Part shown: positions 1-8,408 of the stretch, one piece after another
Numbering within the stretch: the stretch's first letter is position 1
Layout: each line of letters begins with the position of its first letter
Source of the DNA: Pseudomonadota bacterium
Lineage (GTDB): Bacteria > Pseudomonadota > Gammaproteobacteria > Burkholderiales > Casimicrobiaceae
Direction of reading: 5' to 3'
Length of the DNA stretch: 64,000 nucleotides
Assembly (NCBI GenBank): GCA_018241745.1
Contig: JAFEDG010000142.1
Span: forward strand, 1 to 64,000
Program-made: the position numbers and the translations under genes
The notes under the pieces: generated by a model
Told to the model about the DNA's origin: nothing
The model's database searches: none
Seen by the model: the letters and a program-made list of their open reading frames with translations, nothing else

Positions 1-23
1 GGTAATGGCCTGCGGCCATTACC
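1..23. repeat. Perfect 10-bp inverted repeat at window edge
   Basis: Arms GGTAATGGCC (1-10) and GGCCATTACC (14-23) are exact reverse complements around a 3-nt loop. No T-run follows on the plus strand, and the other side is cut off by the window edge. It could be a terminator stem for a gene to the left or a REP-like palindrome; the sequence in hand cannot decide. Confidence 0.5.
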
Positions 24-224
24 CCTCGTGAGGCGCCCGCGCCGAGACCCCACCCTCCGCCGCCCCGCCCAGCGAGCGTCTACCACCCCAATCGCCGTCG
101 GTTGCCGATTGCTGCCGGCATGTCCGTCGCCGCGGCGAAACGGATAAGAACCCGTTGCACGCAATCCGCGCCGCCCTCCGCCCGTGCCGCAACGCCACAC
201 CGGACGCAGGTAAACTCCCGCGCC
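24..224. other. Non-coding leader region before the PfkB kinase gene
   Basis: About 200 bp with no convincing gene. An open frame continues upstream of the kinase start, but its translation is low-complexity and unlike the family. TAAACT at 211-216, only 8 nt before the ATG, is a possible -10 element; no good -35 box is seen. If used, the transcript would have almost no leader. Confidence 0.3.
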
Positions 225-1160
225 ATGAAAACGCTGATCTGCGGTTCCCTCGCCTACGACACCATCATGGTGTTCCCCGATCGCTTCTCGCGCCACATCC
301 TCGCTGACCAGGCGCAGATGCTGTCGGTGTCGTTCACGATCGGCGAGATGCGCCGCGAATGGGGTGGCTGCGCGGGCAACATCGCCTACAACCTGCGCGC
401 ACTGGGCGGCGACGCGGCGGTGCTCGCGACGCTGGGCCATGACGGCGACGACTACCGCGCGCGGCTCGTCGACCACGGCGTCGAGACGACCGGTGTGCGC
501 ACGCTCGCCGACGCCTACACGGCCCAGGCGTTCATCATCACCGACCTCGACGACAACCAGATCACCGCGTTCCACCCGGGCGCGATGGCGCGTTCGCACG
601 AGATCTCGACCACGGAAGTCGACGCCGTGAGCCTCGGCATCGTCGCGCCGGACGGCCGCGAAGGCATGCTGCGGCATGCGGACGAGTTCGCGCGCGCGGG
701 CATCCCGTTCATCCTGGACCCGGGCCAGGCGATGACGCTGTTCTCCGGCGACGAGCTGATGCAGATGATCGACGCGGCCACGGTCGTCGCCGTCAACGAC
801 TACGAAGCGCGCCTGTTGGCCGAGCGTACAGGTTCGCCGGTGACGGAGCTCGCGCGCCACGTCGAGGCGCTGATCGTCACCCGTGGCGCGGAAGGCTCGG
901 AAGTGCACGTGGACGGCCGCGTGCTGACCATCCCCATCGCACGCGCATCCGCGATCGTCGATCCGACGGGCTGCGGCGACGCGTATCGCGCCGGCCTGTT
1001 GCACGGGATGCGCGAGCGTTGGGACTGGGAGCGGACGGCGCGGCTCGCGGCGACGCTCGGCGCGCTGAAGATCGGCTCGCGTGGCGGGCAGAACCACGCG
1101 GTCAACCGCGACCTGGTCGGCGCGTTATACCGGGATAGCTTCGGCCAATATCCGTGGTGA
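225..1160 (+). CDS. PfkB-family carbohydrate/nucleoside kinase
   Basis: 311 aa, a ribokinase-fold sugar or nucleoside kinase that transfers phosphate from ATP to a small hydroxylated substrate in the cytoplasm. The N-terminal PfkB signature (WGGCAGNIAYNL, about residues 46-57) and the C-terminal signature DPTGCGDAY (246-254, catalytic Asp about 252) are both intact. I start at ATG 225 because family homology begins with MKTLICGSLAYD; the 41 codons upstream in the same frame look non-coding. The next gene, a lipoprotein, begins 5 bp after the stop. The substrate cannot be read from the sequence; adenosine-kinase-like or ribokinase-like activity are both possible. Confidence 0.9.
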   Translation: MKTLICGSLAYDTIMVFPDRFSRHILADQAQMLSVSFTIGEMRREWGGCAGNIAYNLRALGGDAAVLATLGHDGDDYRARLVDHGVETTGVRTLADAYTAQAFIITDLDDNQITAFHPGAMARSHEISTTEVDAVSLGIVAPDGREGMLRHADEFARAGIPFILDPGQAMTLFSGDELMQMIDAATVVAVNDYEARLLAERTGSPVTELARHVEALIVTRGAEGSEVHVDGRVLTIPIARASAIVDPTGCGDAYRAGLLHGMRERWDWERTARLAATLGALKIGSRGGQNHAVNRDLVGALYRDSFGQYPW

Positions 1161-1165
1161 TTCCC

Positions 1166-1630
1166 ATGCAGCCTCGTTACCTCGCGGCATCGCTTCTCTT
1201 CCTTGCACTCGCGCTCGCGGGCTGCGCGCCGCCGTACCGCGGCGACGTCTACGGACCCGGCCAGACGATGCGCGCGCAGAGCGTGGAGCTCGGTGTCATC
1301 GAAGGCTTGCGACCGGTCGTCGTACAGGCGCCCAACAGCGGGGTCGGCACGGTGGGCGGTGCGGCGCTGGGCGGGATTGCCGGCGCGCAAATCGGCGGGA
1401 GTTCGGCGGCCAACGCCGCGGGTGCGGTGGCCGGCGCGATCATCGGGGGCCTGGCCGGCAATGCGATCGAGAGCAACGCCAACACGCGCAACGGCGTGGA
1501 GGTGACCGTACGCCTCGACTCGGGGCGGATGATCGCGATCGTCCAGCAGGACGGTGGCGAACAGTTCCGCGTCGGCGATCGCGTCCGGGTGCTGTCGGAC
1601 GGCTACACGACGCGCGTATCCCGGCTGTGA
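1166..1630 (+). CDS. Glycine-zipper outer-membrane lipoprotein (SlyB-like)
   Basis: 154 aa. A lipoprotein signal peptide with lipobox LAGC (Cys about 20) is followed by a glycine-zipper segment rich in GG and GxxxG spacing (about residues 66-110). This is typical of the 17-kDa antigen/SlyB family of outer-membrane lipoproteins. A C-terminal SH3-like strand region contains RVGDRVRVL. An alternative GTG start at 1154 would add four residues and overlap the kinase stop; ATG 1166 gives a cleaner signal peptide. It probably contributes to envelope integrity. The exact function is not known from sequence. Confidence 0.85.
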   Translation: MQPRYLAASLLFLALALAGCAPPYRGDVYGPGQTMRAQSVELGVIEGLRPVVVQAPNSGVGTVGGAALGGIAGAQIGGSSAANAAGAVAGAIIGGLAGNAIESNANTRNGVEVTVRLDSGRMIAIVQQDGGEQFRVGDRVRVLSDGYTTRVSRL

Positions 1631-1658
1631 CGCTCGCGGTGCGCGCCGCGCGGCACGG

Positions 1659-2462
1659 ATGACCGCGGCGCGGCCGCTGCCCGCGCGCGCATGGCGGGCG
1701 CTGCGCGTTTCGCTGCACCTCGTGCGCGGCCTCGCGACGACGACGTTCGTCTTTCCGCGCGCGGGCCGCGCAAGGCGCCGCGCGCTGACGCGCGCCTGGT
1801 CGCGGCGGCTCGTGGCGCTGATGGGCCTCGAGATGCGCGTCGATGGCATGCTCGCGCACGCGGGGCAGGAGGACGGCAACGTCGTCTACGTGGCCAACCA
1901 CGTCTCGTGGCTCGACATCTTCGTGATCAACGCGCTTGCACCCGCGCAGTTCATCGCCAAGGCCGAACTCGCGCACTGGCCGCTCGTCGGCAGGCTGATC
2001 CGCGACACGGAAACGATCTTCGTCGAGCGCGCGCGGCGCGCGGACACGCGGCGCGTCAACGCAGTCGCGTCCGCCGCGCTCGCCGGCGGCGCGCGTCTCG
2101 CGCTGTTCCCGGAGGGCACGACCAGCGAAGGCATCGACGTGCTGCGCTTCCACGCGTCGCTGCTGCAGCCGCCGATCGACAGCGCGGGTCTCGTGCAGCC
2201 GGTCGCGCTGCGCTACGTCGACGGCAGCGGACGCACGTCGCCGGCCGTCGAGTACGTCGGCGCCACGACGTTCGTGCAATCCTTCTGGCGCATCTGCGGC
2301 ACGCACGGCATCGTGGTCGAGGTCACCGCATTCCCGCCGGCGCCCGCGGCAGGCGCGACGCGCCGGGAACTGGCGACGCGTGCGGAAACGCTCATCCGCT
2401 CGGCAGTAGCGCAAGCGGCTGGTACGACGGCACCTGGAACACCTTCCGATCGTCGAGCCTGA
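1659..2462 (+). CDS. plsC: 1-acyl-sn-glycerol-3-phosphate acyltransferase (PlsC family)
   Basis: 267 aa. Transfers an acyl chain to lysophosphatidate to make phosphatidic acid at the inner membrane. The catalytic HX4D motif is NHVSWLD (His about 81, Asp about 86), and the substrate-binding block is FPEGTTSEG (about 150-158). A hydrophobic N-terminal stretch (about 15-33) could anchor it. ATG 1659 starts 28 bp after the lipoprotein gene. The 3' end overlaps the 3' end of convergent apaH by 71 bp. A related lyso-lipid or ornithine-lipid acyltransferase role is possible, so the symbol is at family level. Confidence 0.87.
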   Translation: MTAARPLPARAWRALRVSLHLVRGLATTTFVFPRAGRARRRALTRAWSRRLVALMGLEMRVDGMLAHAGQEDGNVVYVANHVSWLDIFVINALAPAQFIAKAELAHWPLVGRLIRDTETIFVERARRADTRRVNAVASAALAGGARLALFPEGTTSEGIDVLRFHASLLQPPIDSAGLVQPVALRYVDGSGRTSPAVEYVGATTFVQSFWRICGTHGIVVEVTAFPPAPAAGATRRELATRAETLIRSAVAQAAGTTAPGTPSDRRA

Positions 2463-3219
2463 CGGCTGTCAGCGTCCCGCCCCACACGCAGCCACTGTCC
2501 AGCATCAGCACGTTGGGCGCGAGCATCAGGTCCAGCGTCGACCAGTGGCCGCACACGACCGTCGCGCGGGCGCTGCGCCGCGACGGGTGGTCGAACCAGG
2601 GACGAAATCCCGCGGGTGCGTGCGCATGGCCGCGCTTCTCGAGCAATTCGAGTTCGCCGGCTGCCGTGCAGAAGCGCAGGCGCGTGAACGTGTTGACGAT
2701 GAAGCGCCACCGGGCGTCCCCGGCAAGGTCGTCGCGCCACGCGTGCGGCTCGTTGCCGTAGAGCACCGACAGGAAGCGGGGCGAATCGGGCGACGCGAGC
2801 ACGGCCTCGACCTCGCGCGCGAGCGCCGCGGCCGTGGCGACGGTCCACGGGGGCAGCACGCCCGCATGGACCATGACGAGCTCGTCCTCCGCGACGAGCA
2901 GCGGGCGCGTCGTGAGCCAGCGCACGAGCACGTCGCGGTCGGGCGCTGCGAGGACCGCGTCCAGCGTGTCGCCGCGGTGCTGCCGGCGCAGTCCCGCGGC
3001 GACGGTGAGCAGGTGGAAGTCGTGATTGCCGAGCACGACGCGCGCGGCGTCGCCGAGTGCGATCACGTCGCGCAGCACGGCGAGCGAATCGGGGCCGCGG
3101 TTGACGAGATCGCCGACGAGCCACAACGTGTCGCGTGCCGGCGAGAACCCGATCAACTGCAGCAAGTCGCGAAACTCGCGATGACAGCCCTGGATGTCGC
3201 CGATTGCGTAGAGCGCCAC
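2392..3219 (-). CDS. apaH: Symmetrical bis(5'-nucleosyl)-tetraphosphatase
   Basis: 275 aa, near the usual ApaH length. Hydrolyses Ap4A to two ADP and can remove Np4 caps from RNA. Calcineurin-type metal motifs are all present: GDIQGC (about 7-12), GDLVNRG (36-42), GNHD (64-67) and a downstream HAG. I start at GTG 3219 because family homology begins at ALYAIGDIQG; no ATG lies in range. An open frame continues upstream on this strand antisense to rep, but it is not ApaH-like. It is divergent from rep with a 45-bp gap, and its tail overlaps plsC. Confidence 0.93.
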   Translation of the reverse strand: MALYAIGDIQGCHREFRDLLQLIGFSPARDTLWLVGDLVNRGPDSLAVLRDVIALGDAARVVLGNHDFHLLTVAAGLRRQHRGDTLDAVLAAPDRDVLVRWLTTRPLLVAEDELVMVHAGVLPPWTVATAAALAREVEAVLASPDSPRFLSVLYGNEPHAWRDDLAGDARWRFIVNTFTRLRFCTAAGELELLEKRGHAHAPAGFRPWFDHPSRRSARATVVCGHWSTLDLMLAPNVLMLDSGCVWGGTLTAVRLDDRKVFQVPSYQPLALLPSG

Positions 3220-3264
3220 GATGTCGTCGATTACAATCGGCGTCGATTCTAGCAAAGCACGTCG
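3220..3264. promoter_or_regulatory. Divergent apaH/rep promoter region
   Basis: This 45-bp gap holds a minus-strand TAGAAT (3251-3246), placed for a short apaH leader. It also holds a plus-strand TACAAT (3232-3237), about 27 bp before the rep ATG. No convincing -35 boxes accompany them, so these are suggestions only. Confidence 0.35.
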
Positions 3265-5268
3265 ATGCAGTTCCCGCTCAATCCTCCGCAGCGCGAAGCC
3301 GTCCGCACGATCGCAGGTCCGCTCCTCGTGCTCGCCGGCGCCGGCAGCGGCAAGACGCGCGTCATCACCGCCAAGCTCGCGCATCTCGTGGCGGCGGGCA
3401 CCGCGCCCGAGAAGCTGCTCGCCATCACGTTCACGAACAAGGCCGCGCGCGAAATGCGCGAGCGCGCCGACAAGCTCCTTGCCGCCGAAGGCAACGGCGA
3501 CGCGGCGAAGAAGGTCACGATCGCCACGTTCCACGCGCTGGGCCTGTCCATCGTGCGGCGCGAGGCGAAGGCGCTGGGCCTGAAGCCCGGGTTCTCGATC
3601 TTCGATCCCAACGACCTCGAGAGCATCGTCGCCGAGCTCGTCGCGACGACGGACCGCGCGCGCGCCCGCAAGGCGCAATGGAAGATCTCGCAATGGAAGA
3701 ACGCGCTGGTGACGCCGGAGGCCGCGCTTGCGACCGCGGCGGACGCCGATGCGCTCGCCGCCGCGCGCGCGTATGTCCGCTATGCAGACACGCTCGCCGC
3801 CTACCAGGCCGTGGATTTCGACGACCTGATCGTGCGCCCGCTGGCGCTGTTCGAGCGCGACGCCGAGCGCGCCGCGCATTGGGGCAGCCGCTATGCGCAC
3901 GTGCTGGTCGACGAGTACCAGGATACGAACCCGGCGCAGTACGCGTTGTTCCGCCGGCTGGTCGCCAATGCGGCGGGCTTCACCGCCGTGGGCGACGACG
4001 ACCAGGCGATCTACGGCTGGCGCGGCGCCACGATCGAGAACCTGGGCAAGCTCGCGGAGGATTACCCCGACCTCAAGGTAATCAAGCTCGAGCAGAACTA
4101 CCGCTCGTCGGTGCGCATCCTGCGCTCGGCCAACGCGCTGATCGCAAACAATCCCAAGCTGCACGACAAGAAGCTGTGGAGCGACCTCGGCACCGGCGAC
4201 ACGATCCACGTGGCGCCGGCGGAGGACGACGAGGCGGAAGCCGAGTCGGTTGCGGCTGCCATCTCCGCCCACCGCTTCGAGCATCGTGGCGCCTGGGGCG
4301 ACTATGCGGTGCTGTACCGCGGCAACCACCAGGCGCGTGCCGTCGAGACGGCGCTGCGCGCCGAGAACATCCCGTACACGATCAGCGGCGGCCAGTCGTA
4401 TTTCGAGCGCGCCGAGATCAAGGACATCGTCGCCTACCTGCGGCTCGTCGCCAACGACGACGACGATCCCGCGTTCATCCGCGCGGCCACGACGCCGAAG
4501 CGTGGCGTCGGCGAGACCACGCTCGCGCGGCTGTCCGACGTCGCGGCCGCGCACGGCTGCAGTCTCTTCGCCGCCGTGTTCGAGCCGGCGTTCCGCGACA
4601 GTGCGCAGCCGCGCGCGCGGGAGGTGCTCGAGCAGTTCTGCGCGGTCATCAACGACCTGCGTTATCGCGCGCCTCGCGAGCCGGCCGGCCGCCTGATCGA
4701 CGAGCTGGTGCGTCTCATCGGCTATGAGGACTACCTGCTGGCGACATTCGACAAGAAGGACGCGGCGTCGCGGGCGCAGAGCGTCCGCGATTTCGTCGCC
4801 TGGCTTTCACGCAAGGGCGAGGCGGACAGCAAGAACCTGCTGGAGCTCACGCAGATGATCGCGCTGATCACGCTGCTCGACGGTCGCGACGGCGAGGCTG
4901 CCGACGCCGTGCACCTGTCGACGCTGCACGCGGCCAAGGGCCTCGAGTTTCCGCACGTGTTCCTGATCGGCGTCGAGGAGGGCATCCTGCCCCACCGGGA
5001 GGCGATCGACGCCGGCAGCATCGACGAGGAGCGGCGCCTGATGTACGTCGGCGTCACGCGCGCACAGCGCTCGCTGCACCTGTCGTACTGCCGTGCGCGC
5101 AAGCGTGCCGGCGGACGCGTCGACTGCGCACCGTCCCGCTTCATCCAGGAGCTCGCGCAGGAAGACTTGCGCTATCGCGGCGCGCCGCTGCCGCCCGCCG
5201 AGGCCGCGTCCGAGCGCGAGGCGGGCGCCGCGCGGCTGAAGGCATTGAAGGCGATGGTCGCGCGCTAG
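3265..5268 (+). CDS. rep: ATP-dependent DNA helicase Rep
   Basis: 667 aa, a superfamily 1A 3'-5' helicase close in length to E. coli Rep. It unwinds DNA at stalled forks and displaces bound proteins. Visible motifs in order: Walker A GAGSGKT (about 25-31), motif II DEYQDTNPAQY (about 216), motif III DDDQAIYGWRG, motif IV QNYRS, motif V LSTLHAAKGLEFPHV, and motif VI RRLMYVGVTRA (about 590). The N-terminus resembles Rep more than UvrD, and it lacks the long UvrD C-terminal tail. ATG 3265 directly precedes the conserved start of the family. It is transcribed divergently from apaH. Confidence 0.93.
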   Translation: MQFPLNPPQREAVRTIAGPLLVLAGAGSGKTRVITAKLAHLVAAGTAPEKLLAITFTNKAAREMRERADKLLAAEGNGDAAKKVTIATFHALGLSIVRREAKALGLKPGFSIFDPNDLESIVAELVATTDRARARKAQWKISQWKNALVTPEAALATAADADALAAARAYVRYADTLAAYQAVDFDDLIVRPLALFERDAERAAHWGSRYAHVLVDEYQDTNPAQYALFRRLVANAAGFTAVGDDDQAIYGWRGATIENLGKLAEDYPDLKVIKLEQNYRSSVRILRSANALIANNPKLHDKKLWSDLGTGDTIHVAPAEDDEAEAESVAAAISAHRFEHRGAWGDYAVLYRGNHQARAVETALRAENIPYTISGGQSYFERAEIKDIVAYLRLVANDDDDPAFIRAATTPKRGVGETTLARLSDVAAAHGCSLFAAVFEPAFRDSAQPRAREVLEQFCAVINDLRYRAPREPAGRLIDELVRLIGYEDYLLATFDKKDAASRAQSVRDFVAWLSRKGEADSKNLLELTQMIALITLLDGRDGEAADAVHLSTLHAAKGLEFPHVFLIGVEEGILPHREAIDAGSIDEERRLMYVGVTRAQRSLHLSYCRARKRAGGRVDCAPSRFIQELAQEDLRYRGAPLPPAEAASEREAGAARLKALKAMVAR

Positions 5269-5286
5269 CCCGGCGCCGACACCCGC

Positions 5287-5313
5287 AAAAAGGGCCGCGG
5301 TGAGGCGGCCCTT
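5287..5313 (-). terminator. Rho-independent terminator of the cytochrome c gene
   Basis: A perfect 9-bp stem (AAGGGCCGC 5290-5298 with GCGGCCCTT 5305-5313) surrounds a 6-nt loop. Read on the minus strand, the stem is followed by TTTTT (complement of 5287-5291). It lies 41 bp beyond the cytochrome stop. No T-run follows on the plus strand, so it is not an obvious terminator for rep. Confidence 0.8.
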
Positions 5314-5353
5314 GTCGATGGCGCGCGGCCGGTGTGCCGCGCGGTGCGCCGCG

Positions 5354-6265
5354 TTACTTGGCGGCCGACACCATGTACTCGACGGCGGCCTTGACCGCTG
5401 CGTCCGACAGCGACGCGTTGCCACCCTTCGGTGGCATCACGCCGGACTTGCCCTGGTAGCCCGCGATCGCGTGCTGCTGGAGGGTCGGGAGGCCCTGCGC
5501 GATCCGCGGCGCCCACGCTGCCTTGTCGCCGAACTTCGGCGCGCCGGCGATGCCCGCCGCATGGCAGACGGAACAGGTGGCGGTGAACACCGCCTTGCCG
5601 TCGACGGCGGCGGCAGGCGCAGCAGCGGCTGCAGCAGCAGCGGGTGCGGCGGCGGCCGCAGGGGCGGCCATCGGGGCGCTTGCGGTTGCCACGGGCGCGG
5701 AGGTTGCGGCAGGCGTCGCGGTCGTGGTGGTGGCGGGCGCGGCCGCCTTGGGCGCTGGCGGCTCCTTCAGGTTTCCGCCCGACGCATTGGCCATGTAGAC
5801 GACGGCGCGCTGGACCTCGACGTCGTCGAGATCCGGGTTGCCACCCTTGGCGGGCATCGCGCCGTTCTTGCCGTTGAAGCCCCCGATCGCGTGGCTGAAC
5901 AGCGTGGCTTCGCCCTGTGCGATGCGCGGGGCCCATGCGGCCTTGTCGCCGACCTTCGGCGCGCCGGCGAGGCCGGCTTCGTGGCACGTCTTGCAGACGC
6001 CGACGAACACCTGCTCGCCGGTCTGCAGCGTCTTCGGCGCGTTGGGGTCGCGGACGACGACGGTTGCCACCGGCGCGATCCGCGCCGAGACGACGGCCTC
6101 GTTGTTCGTGTCCGCGCCCGACATGCCGCCGGTCACGAACTGGGAGATCAGGATGATGATCGCGATCGGGATCACGAACGACAGCACCACGACGATGGCG
6201 AGCTGCTTCGGCGTCTTGATCGGCGACGAATGCTGGTGATCTTCCTGCGGGGCGTGGTCCGTCAT
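5354..6265 (-). CDS. Membrane-anchored di-heme cytochrome c (two c5-type domains)
   Basis: 303 aa. An N-terminal transmembrane helix (about 21-42) anchors two periplasmic class I c-type domains. Heme sites are CKTCH (about 91-95) and CSVCH (about 231-235). Each domain keeps a candidate axial Met in a MPxKGGN context (about 137 and 277). The domains are near-duplicates joined by an Ala/Pro/Thr linker (about 165-222). ATG 6265 is chosen because the cytosolic N-terminus, helix and heme domains follow directly. It probably carries electrons in the respiratory chain to a terminal oxidase. The partner is not visible here. Confidence 0.88.
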   Translation of the reverse strand: MTDHAPQEDHQHSSPIKTPKQLAIVVVLSFVIPIAIIILISQFVTGGMSGADTNNEAVVSARIAPVATVVVRDPNAPKTLQTGEQVFVGVCKTCHEAGLAGAPKVGDKAAWAPRIAQGEATLFSHAIGGFNGKNGAMPAKGGNPDLDDVEVQRAVVYMANASGGNLKEPPAPKAAAPATTTTATPAATSAPVATASAPMAAPAAAAAPAAAAAAAAPAAAVDGKAVFTATCSVCHAAGIAGAPKFGDKAAWAPRIAQGLPTLQQHAIAGYQGKSGVMPPKGGNASLSDAAVKAAVEYMVSAAK

Positions 6266-6344
6266 GGTCGGCAGCGGGCGTAGGGCGTGGGTGGATGCGA
6301 ACGGAACGTCGGTCGCCGAGCGGGCCGGCGTCGACAAACGCAAC

Positions 6345-6350
6345 ATTATA
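6345..6350 (-). promoter_or_regulatory. -10 element for the cytochrome c gene
   Basis: A perfect TATAAT on the minus strand (complement of ATTATA) stands out in GC-rich DNA about 80 bp upstream of the cytochrome start. I see no matching -35 box, so it may need an activator. Confidence 0.45.
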
Positions 6351-6402
6351 CCGTCGGCCGCTGCGGACCGCGATGCCGCCGGGGGTTGCCGTGCCCCGCG
6401 GC

Positions 6403-6411
6403 TGCTAGAAT
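6403..6411 (+). promoter_or_regulatory. Extended -10 promoter for tRNA-Arg
   Basis: TGCTAGAAT is an extended -10 (TG-n-TAGAAT). It places a start site near 6418, about 5 nt before the mature tRNA 5' end. An upstream TTGCCG (6386-6391) is too close for a normal -35 spacing, which fits an extended -10 promoter. Confidence 0.45.
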
Positions 6412-6422
6412 GCTGCCGCAAG

Positions 6423-6499
6423 GCGCCCGTAGCTCAGTTGGATAGAGTATTGGTTTCCGAAGCCAAGGGTCACAGGTTCGAATCCTGTCGGGCGCGCCA
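6423..6499 (+). tRNA. tRNA-Arg, anticodon CCG
   Basis: 77 nt with a full cloverleaf. The acceptor stem GCGCCCG/CGGGCGC is 7 perfect pairs and the D arm starts GCTC. The anticodon stem TTGGT/GCCAA encloses loop TTCCGAA with CCG at positions 3-5. The T arm is ACAGG-TTCGAAT-CCTGT. The discriminator is G and the 3' CCA is encoded. It reads the arginine codon CGG, common in GC-rich genes. No integrase or attachment-site duplication is seen beside it. Confidence 0.96.
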
Positions 6500-6522
6500 T
6501 CCTTCCCCCGGGCTGCCGGAGG

Positions 6523-7308
6523 TCACGGCACCGCGTGCACCTCGGCCTGCAGCTGGGTCAGGCCATCCGTGCTGAGCCGGATCATGCCCCGCGATGGCGA
6601 GTGCAGGTCGACGATCAGCGTGATCACCGAGGCGACGACGATCGCCATCAGCGGCGGCAGCAGGCTGTGCATCTTGCCGCTCGCCCGCGACGCGTAGCCC
6701 ATCACGCACAGCCCCGCCATCGCGACGCCGGTCAGCAGCACGAGGACCGACGGCGCGATCACCTTGCGGATCGAGGCCACGCGCAGCCGGTGCGCGTCGA
6801 TCATCGTGTCGACCGCGACGAGCAGTGCGCGCGCCTCCGGGTCCGCCGGATGCCCCGCCAGGTAGTCGCGCGCGAATTGCCACAGCGCCATGGGCGCCGA
6901 CGTCGCGGCGGCCACGACCGTGTCGATGTCGCTTTCGTCGTCGCTCGCCGCGTACAGCGCGAGCTGGGCGTCCACGTCGCGCCGGACCAGTCCTCGCGCG
7001 GCGGCGGCCTCGGCAGGTGGCAGCAGTGCCGCGTGCCGCCACACGGCGGCAATCGCGGTGACCTCGCTGTCGAGGTCGTGCTGCCGCGTCACGAAGTGGT
7101 CGTTGGCCATCGAGAACGTGAAGCCGAGCAGCAGCGACAGGAGGCCCAGCAGCGCGCCTTCGACGGTCAGCGTGTGTGCATCGTGCGTGCGGCCGCGGCG
7201 TTCCGCGACGCGGGCGACGTAGTCGCCGCCGTGCGCTGCAGCCAGCAGCAGGCCCACGAGGACGACCCACAGCAGCCACTCGTAGCGATTGAACAGATCG
7301 GCAAGCAT
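6523..7308 (-). CDS. Conserved membrane protein, DUF4239/bestrophin-like
   Basis: 261 aa. Two hydrophobic helices near the N-terminus (about 10-26 and 50-68) and two near the C-terminus (about 185-205 and 218-238) flank a soluble middle region rich in Asp and Ala. The block [20 protein letters not shown] resembles the hallmark of DUF4239-type proteins, which are distantly related to bestrophin channels. ATG 7308 is preferred over a TTG at 7362, which would add an unhydrophobic leader. It is divergent from the flavoenzyme at 7388. I assign family on motif similarity only; function unknown. Confidence 0.7.
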   Translation of the reverse strand: MLADLFNRYEWLLWVVLVGLLLAAAHGGDYVARVAERRGRTHDAHTLTVEGALLGLLSLLLGFTFSMANDHFVTRQHDLDSEVTAIAAVWRHAALLPPAEAAAARGLVRRDVDAQLALYAASDDESDIDTVVAAATSAPMALWQFARDYLAGHPADPEARALLVAVDTMIDAHRLRVASIRKVIAPSVLVLLTGVAMAGLCVMGYASRASGKMHSLLPPLMAIVVASVITLIVDLHSPSRGMIRLSTDGLTQLQAEVHAVP

Positions 7309-7375
7309 GCGAGGGGGTACGGATGCGGCGCCGGGATTGTACCCGCGCGTAACCGGATGCAACCGGACGGGTGGC

Positions 7376-7381
7376 TATACT
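7376..7381 (+). promoter_or_regulatory. -10 element immediately before the YhbW-like gene
   Basis: TATACT ends 6 nt before the ATG at 7388, so transcription from it would begin at or next to the start codon. No clear -35 box is visible. A leaderless transcript is possible. Confidence 0.35.
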
Positions 7382-7387
7382 TGGGCG

Positions 7388-8371
7388 ATGCTGCCCTTTG
7401 GCGTGCTCGACCTTGCGCCTGTCTGCGAAGGCGAAGGACCGCGCGAAGCACTCGCGCGTTCGCTGGCGCTCGCCCGCCATGCCGAAGCGCTGGGCTATGG
7501 CCGGTACTGGCTCGCGGAGCACCACAACATGCCGGGCATCGCGAGCGCGGCTACTGCCGTGGTCATCGGCTACATCGCGCAAGGGACGCGCACGATCCGC
7601 GTCGGCGCCGGCGGCGTGATGCTGCCCAACCACGCGCCGCTCGTCATCGCGGAACAATTCGGCACGCTCGAGGCGCTGTACCCGGGCCGCATCGACCTGG
7701 GCCTCGGCCGCGCGCCGGGCACGGATCCGCTGACCGCCCGCGCGCTGCGCCGCGACCTCGTGTCCAGTGCGGACCACTTCCCCGCGGACGTCGTCGAGCT
7801 GCAGGCACTGCTCGCGCCTGCAGGCGACGCGCGCCGCGTGCGCGCCGTGCCCGGCACCGGCAGCGAGGTCCCGCTGTGGCTGCTGGGCTCCAGCCTCTAT
7901 TCCGCGCAGCTTGCCGCCGAGCTCGGCCTGCCGTTCGCGTTCGCGTCGCATTTCGCACCGGCCGCGCTGTACGACGCGCTGGCGATCTATCGCGCCCGCT
8001 TCACGCCATCGGCGGCACTGTCGGCACCGCATGCGATGGCCTGCGTCAACGTCGTCGTCGCCGACGACGACGCCACTGCGCAGCGCCTGTTCACGTCGGC
8101 GCAGGTGCAGCGCTATCGGTTGCGCAGCGGGCGGCCGGGCTTGCTGCCGCCGCCGGTGGACGACCTCGACGCCTTGTGGTCGCCGCCCGAGCGCGACGCG
8201 ATCATGGCGTCGTTCCGCGACGCTTTCGTCGGGTCGCCCGCGACGGTGCGCGAGGGCCTCGCCGGCTTCCTGGCCCGCACGCGCGTCGACGAGATCCTGT
8301 TCACCGCGCAGATCTACGAACAGCCGGCGCGGCTGCGCTCGTTCGAGCTCGCGGCAGGCCTGCTGCACTGA
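7388..8371 (+). CDS. yhbW: LLM-class flavin-dependent oxidoreductase (YhbW/MsnO8-like)
   Basis: 327 aa, a luciferase-like TIM-barrel monooxygenase expected to use FMNH2 and oxygen. Family blocks are very well kept: LDLAPV near residue 7, [18 protein letters not shown] (about 39-56), [20 protein letters not shown] and [16 protein letters not shown] (about 98-113). These match E. coli YhbW closely. ATG 7388 opens directly on the conserved N-terminus. The next gene, an S9 peptidase, starts 37 bp after its stop. The physiological substrate of YhbW-type enzymes is not established. Confidence 0.92.
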   Translation: MLPFGVLDLAPVCEGEGPREALARSLALARHAEALGYGRYWLAEHHNMPGIASAATAVVIGYIAQGTRTIRVGAGGVMLPNHAPLVIAEQFGTLEALYPGRIDLGLGRAPGTDPLTARALRRDLVSSADHFPADVVELQALLAPAGDARRVRAVPGTGSEVPLWLLGSSLYSAQLAAELGLPFAFASHFAPAALYDALAIYRARFTPSAALSAPHAMACVNVVVADDDATAQRLFTSAQVQRYRLRSGRPGLLPPPVDDLDALWSPPERDAIMASFRDAFVGSPATVREGLAGFLARTRVDEILFTAQIYEQPARLRSFELAAGLLH

Positions 8372-8408
8372 CGTCCAATCCCTTTCTGCCCACCGCCCGT
8401 TACCCACC

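Noticed and set aside
3220..4554. Upstream extension of the apaH frame across rep
   Set aside because: No similarity to ApaH before ALYAIGD; the extension is antisense to conserved rep motifs.
6423..6499. tRNA-Arg as an integration site
   Set aside because: No integrase gene or repeated tRNA 3' end was seen on either side.
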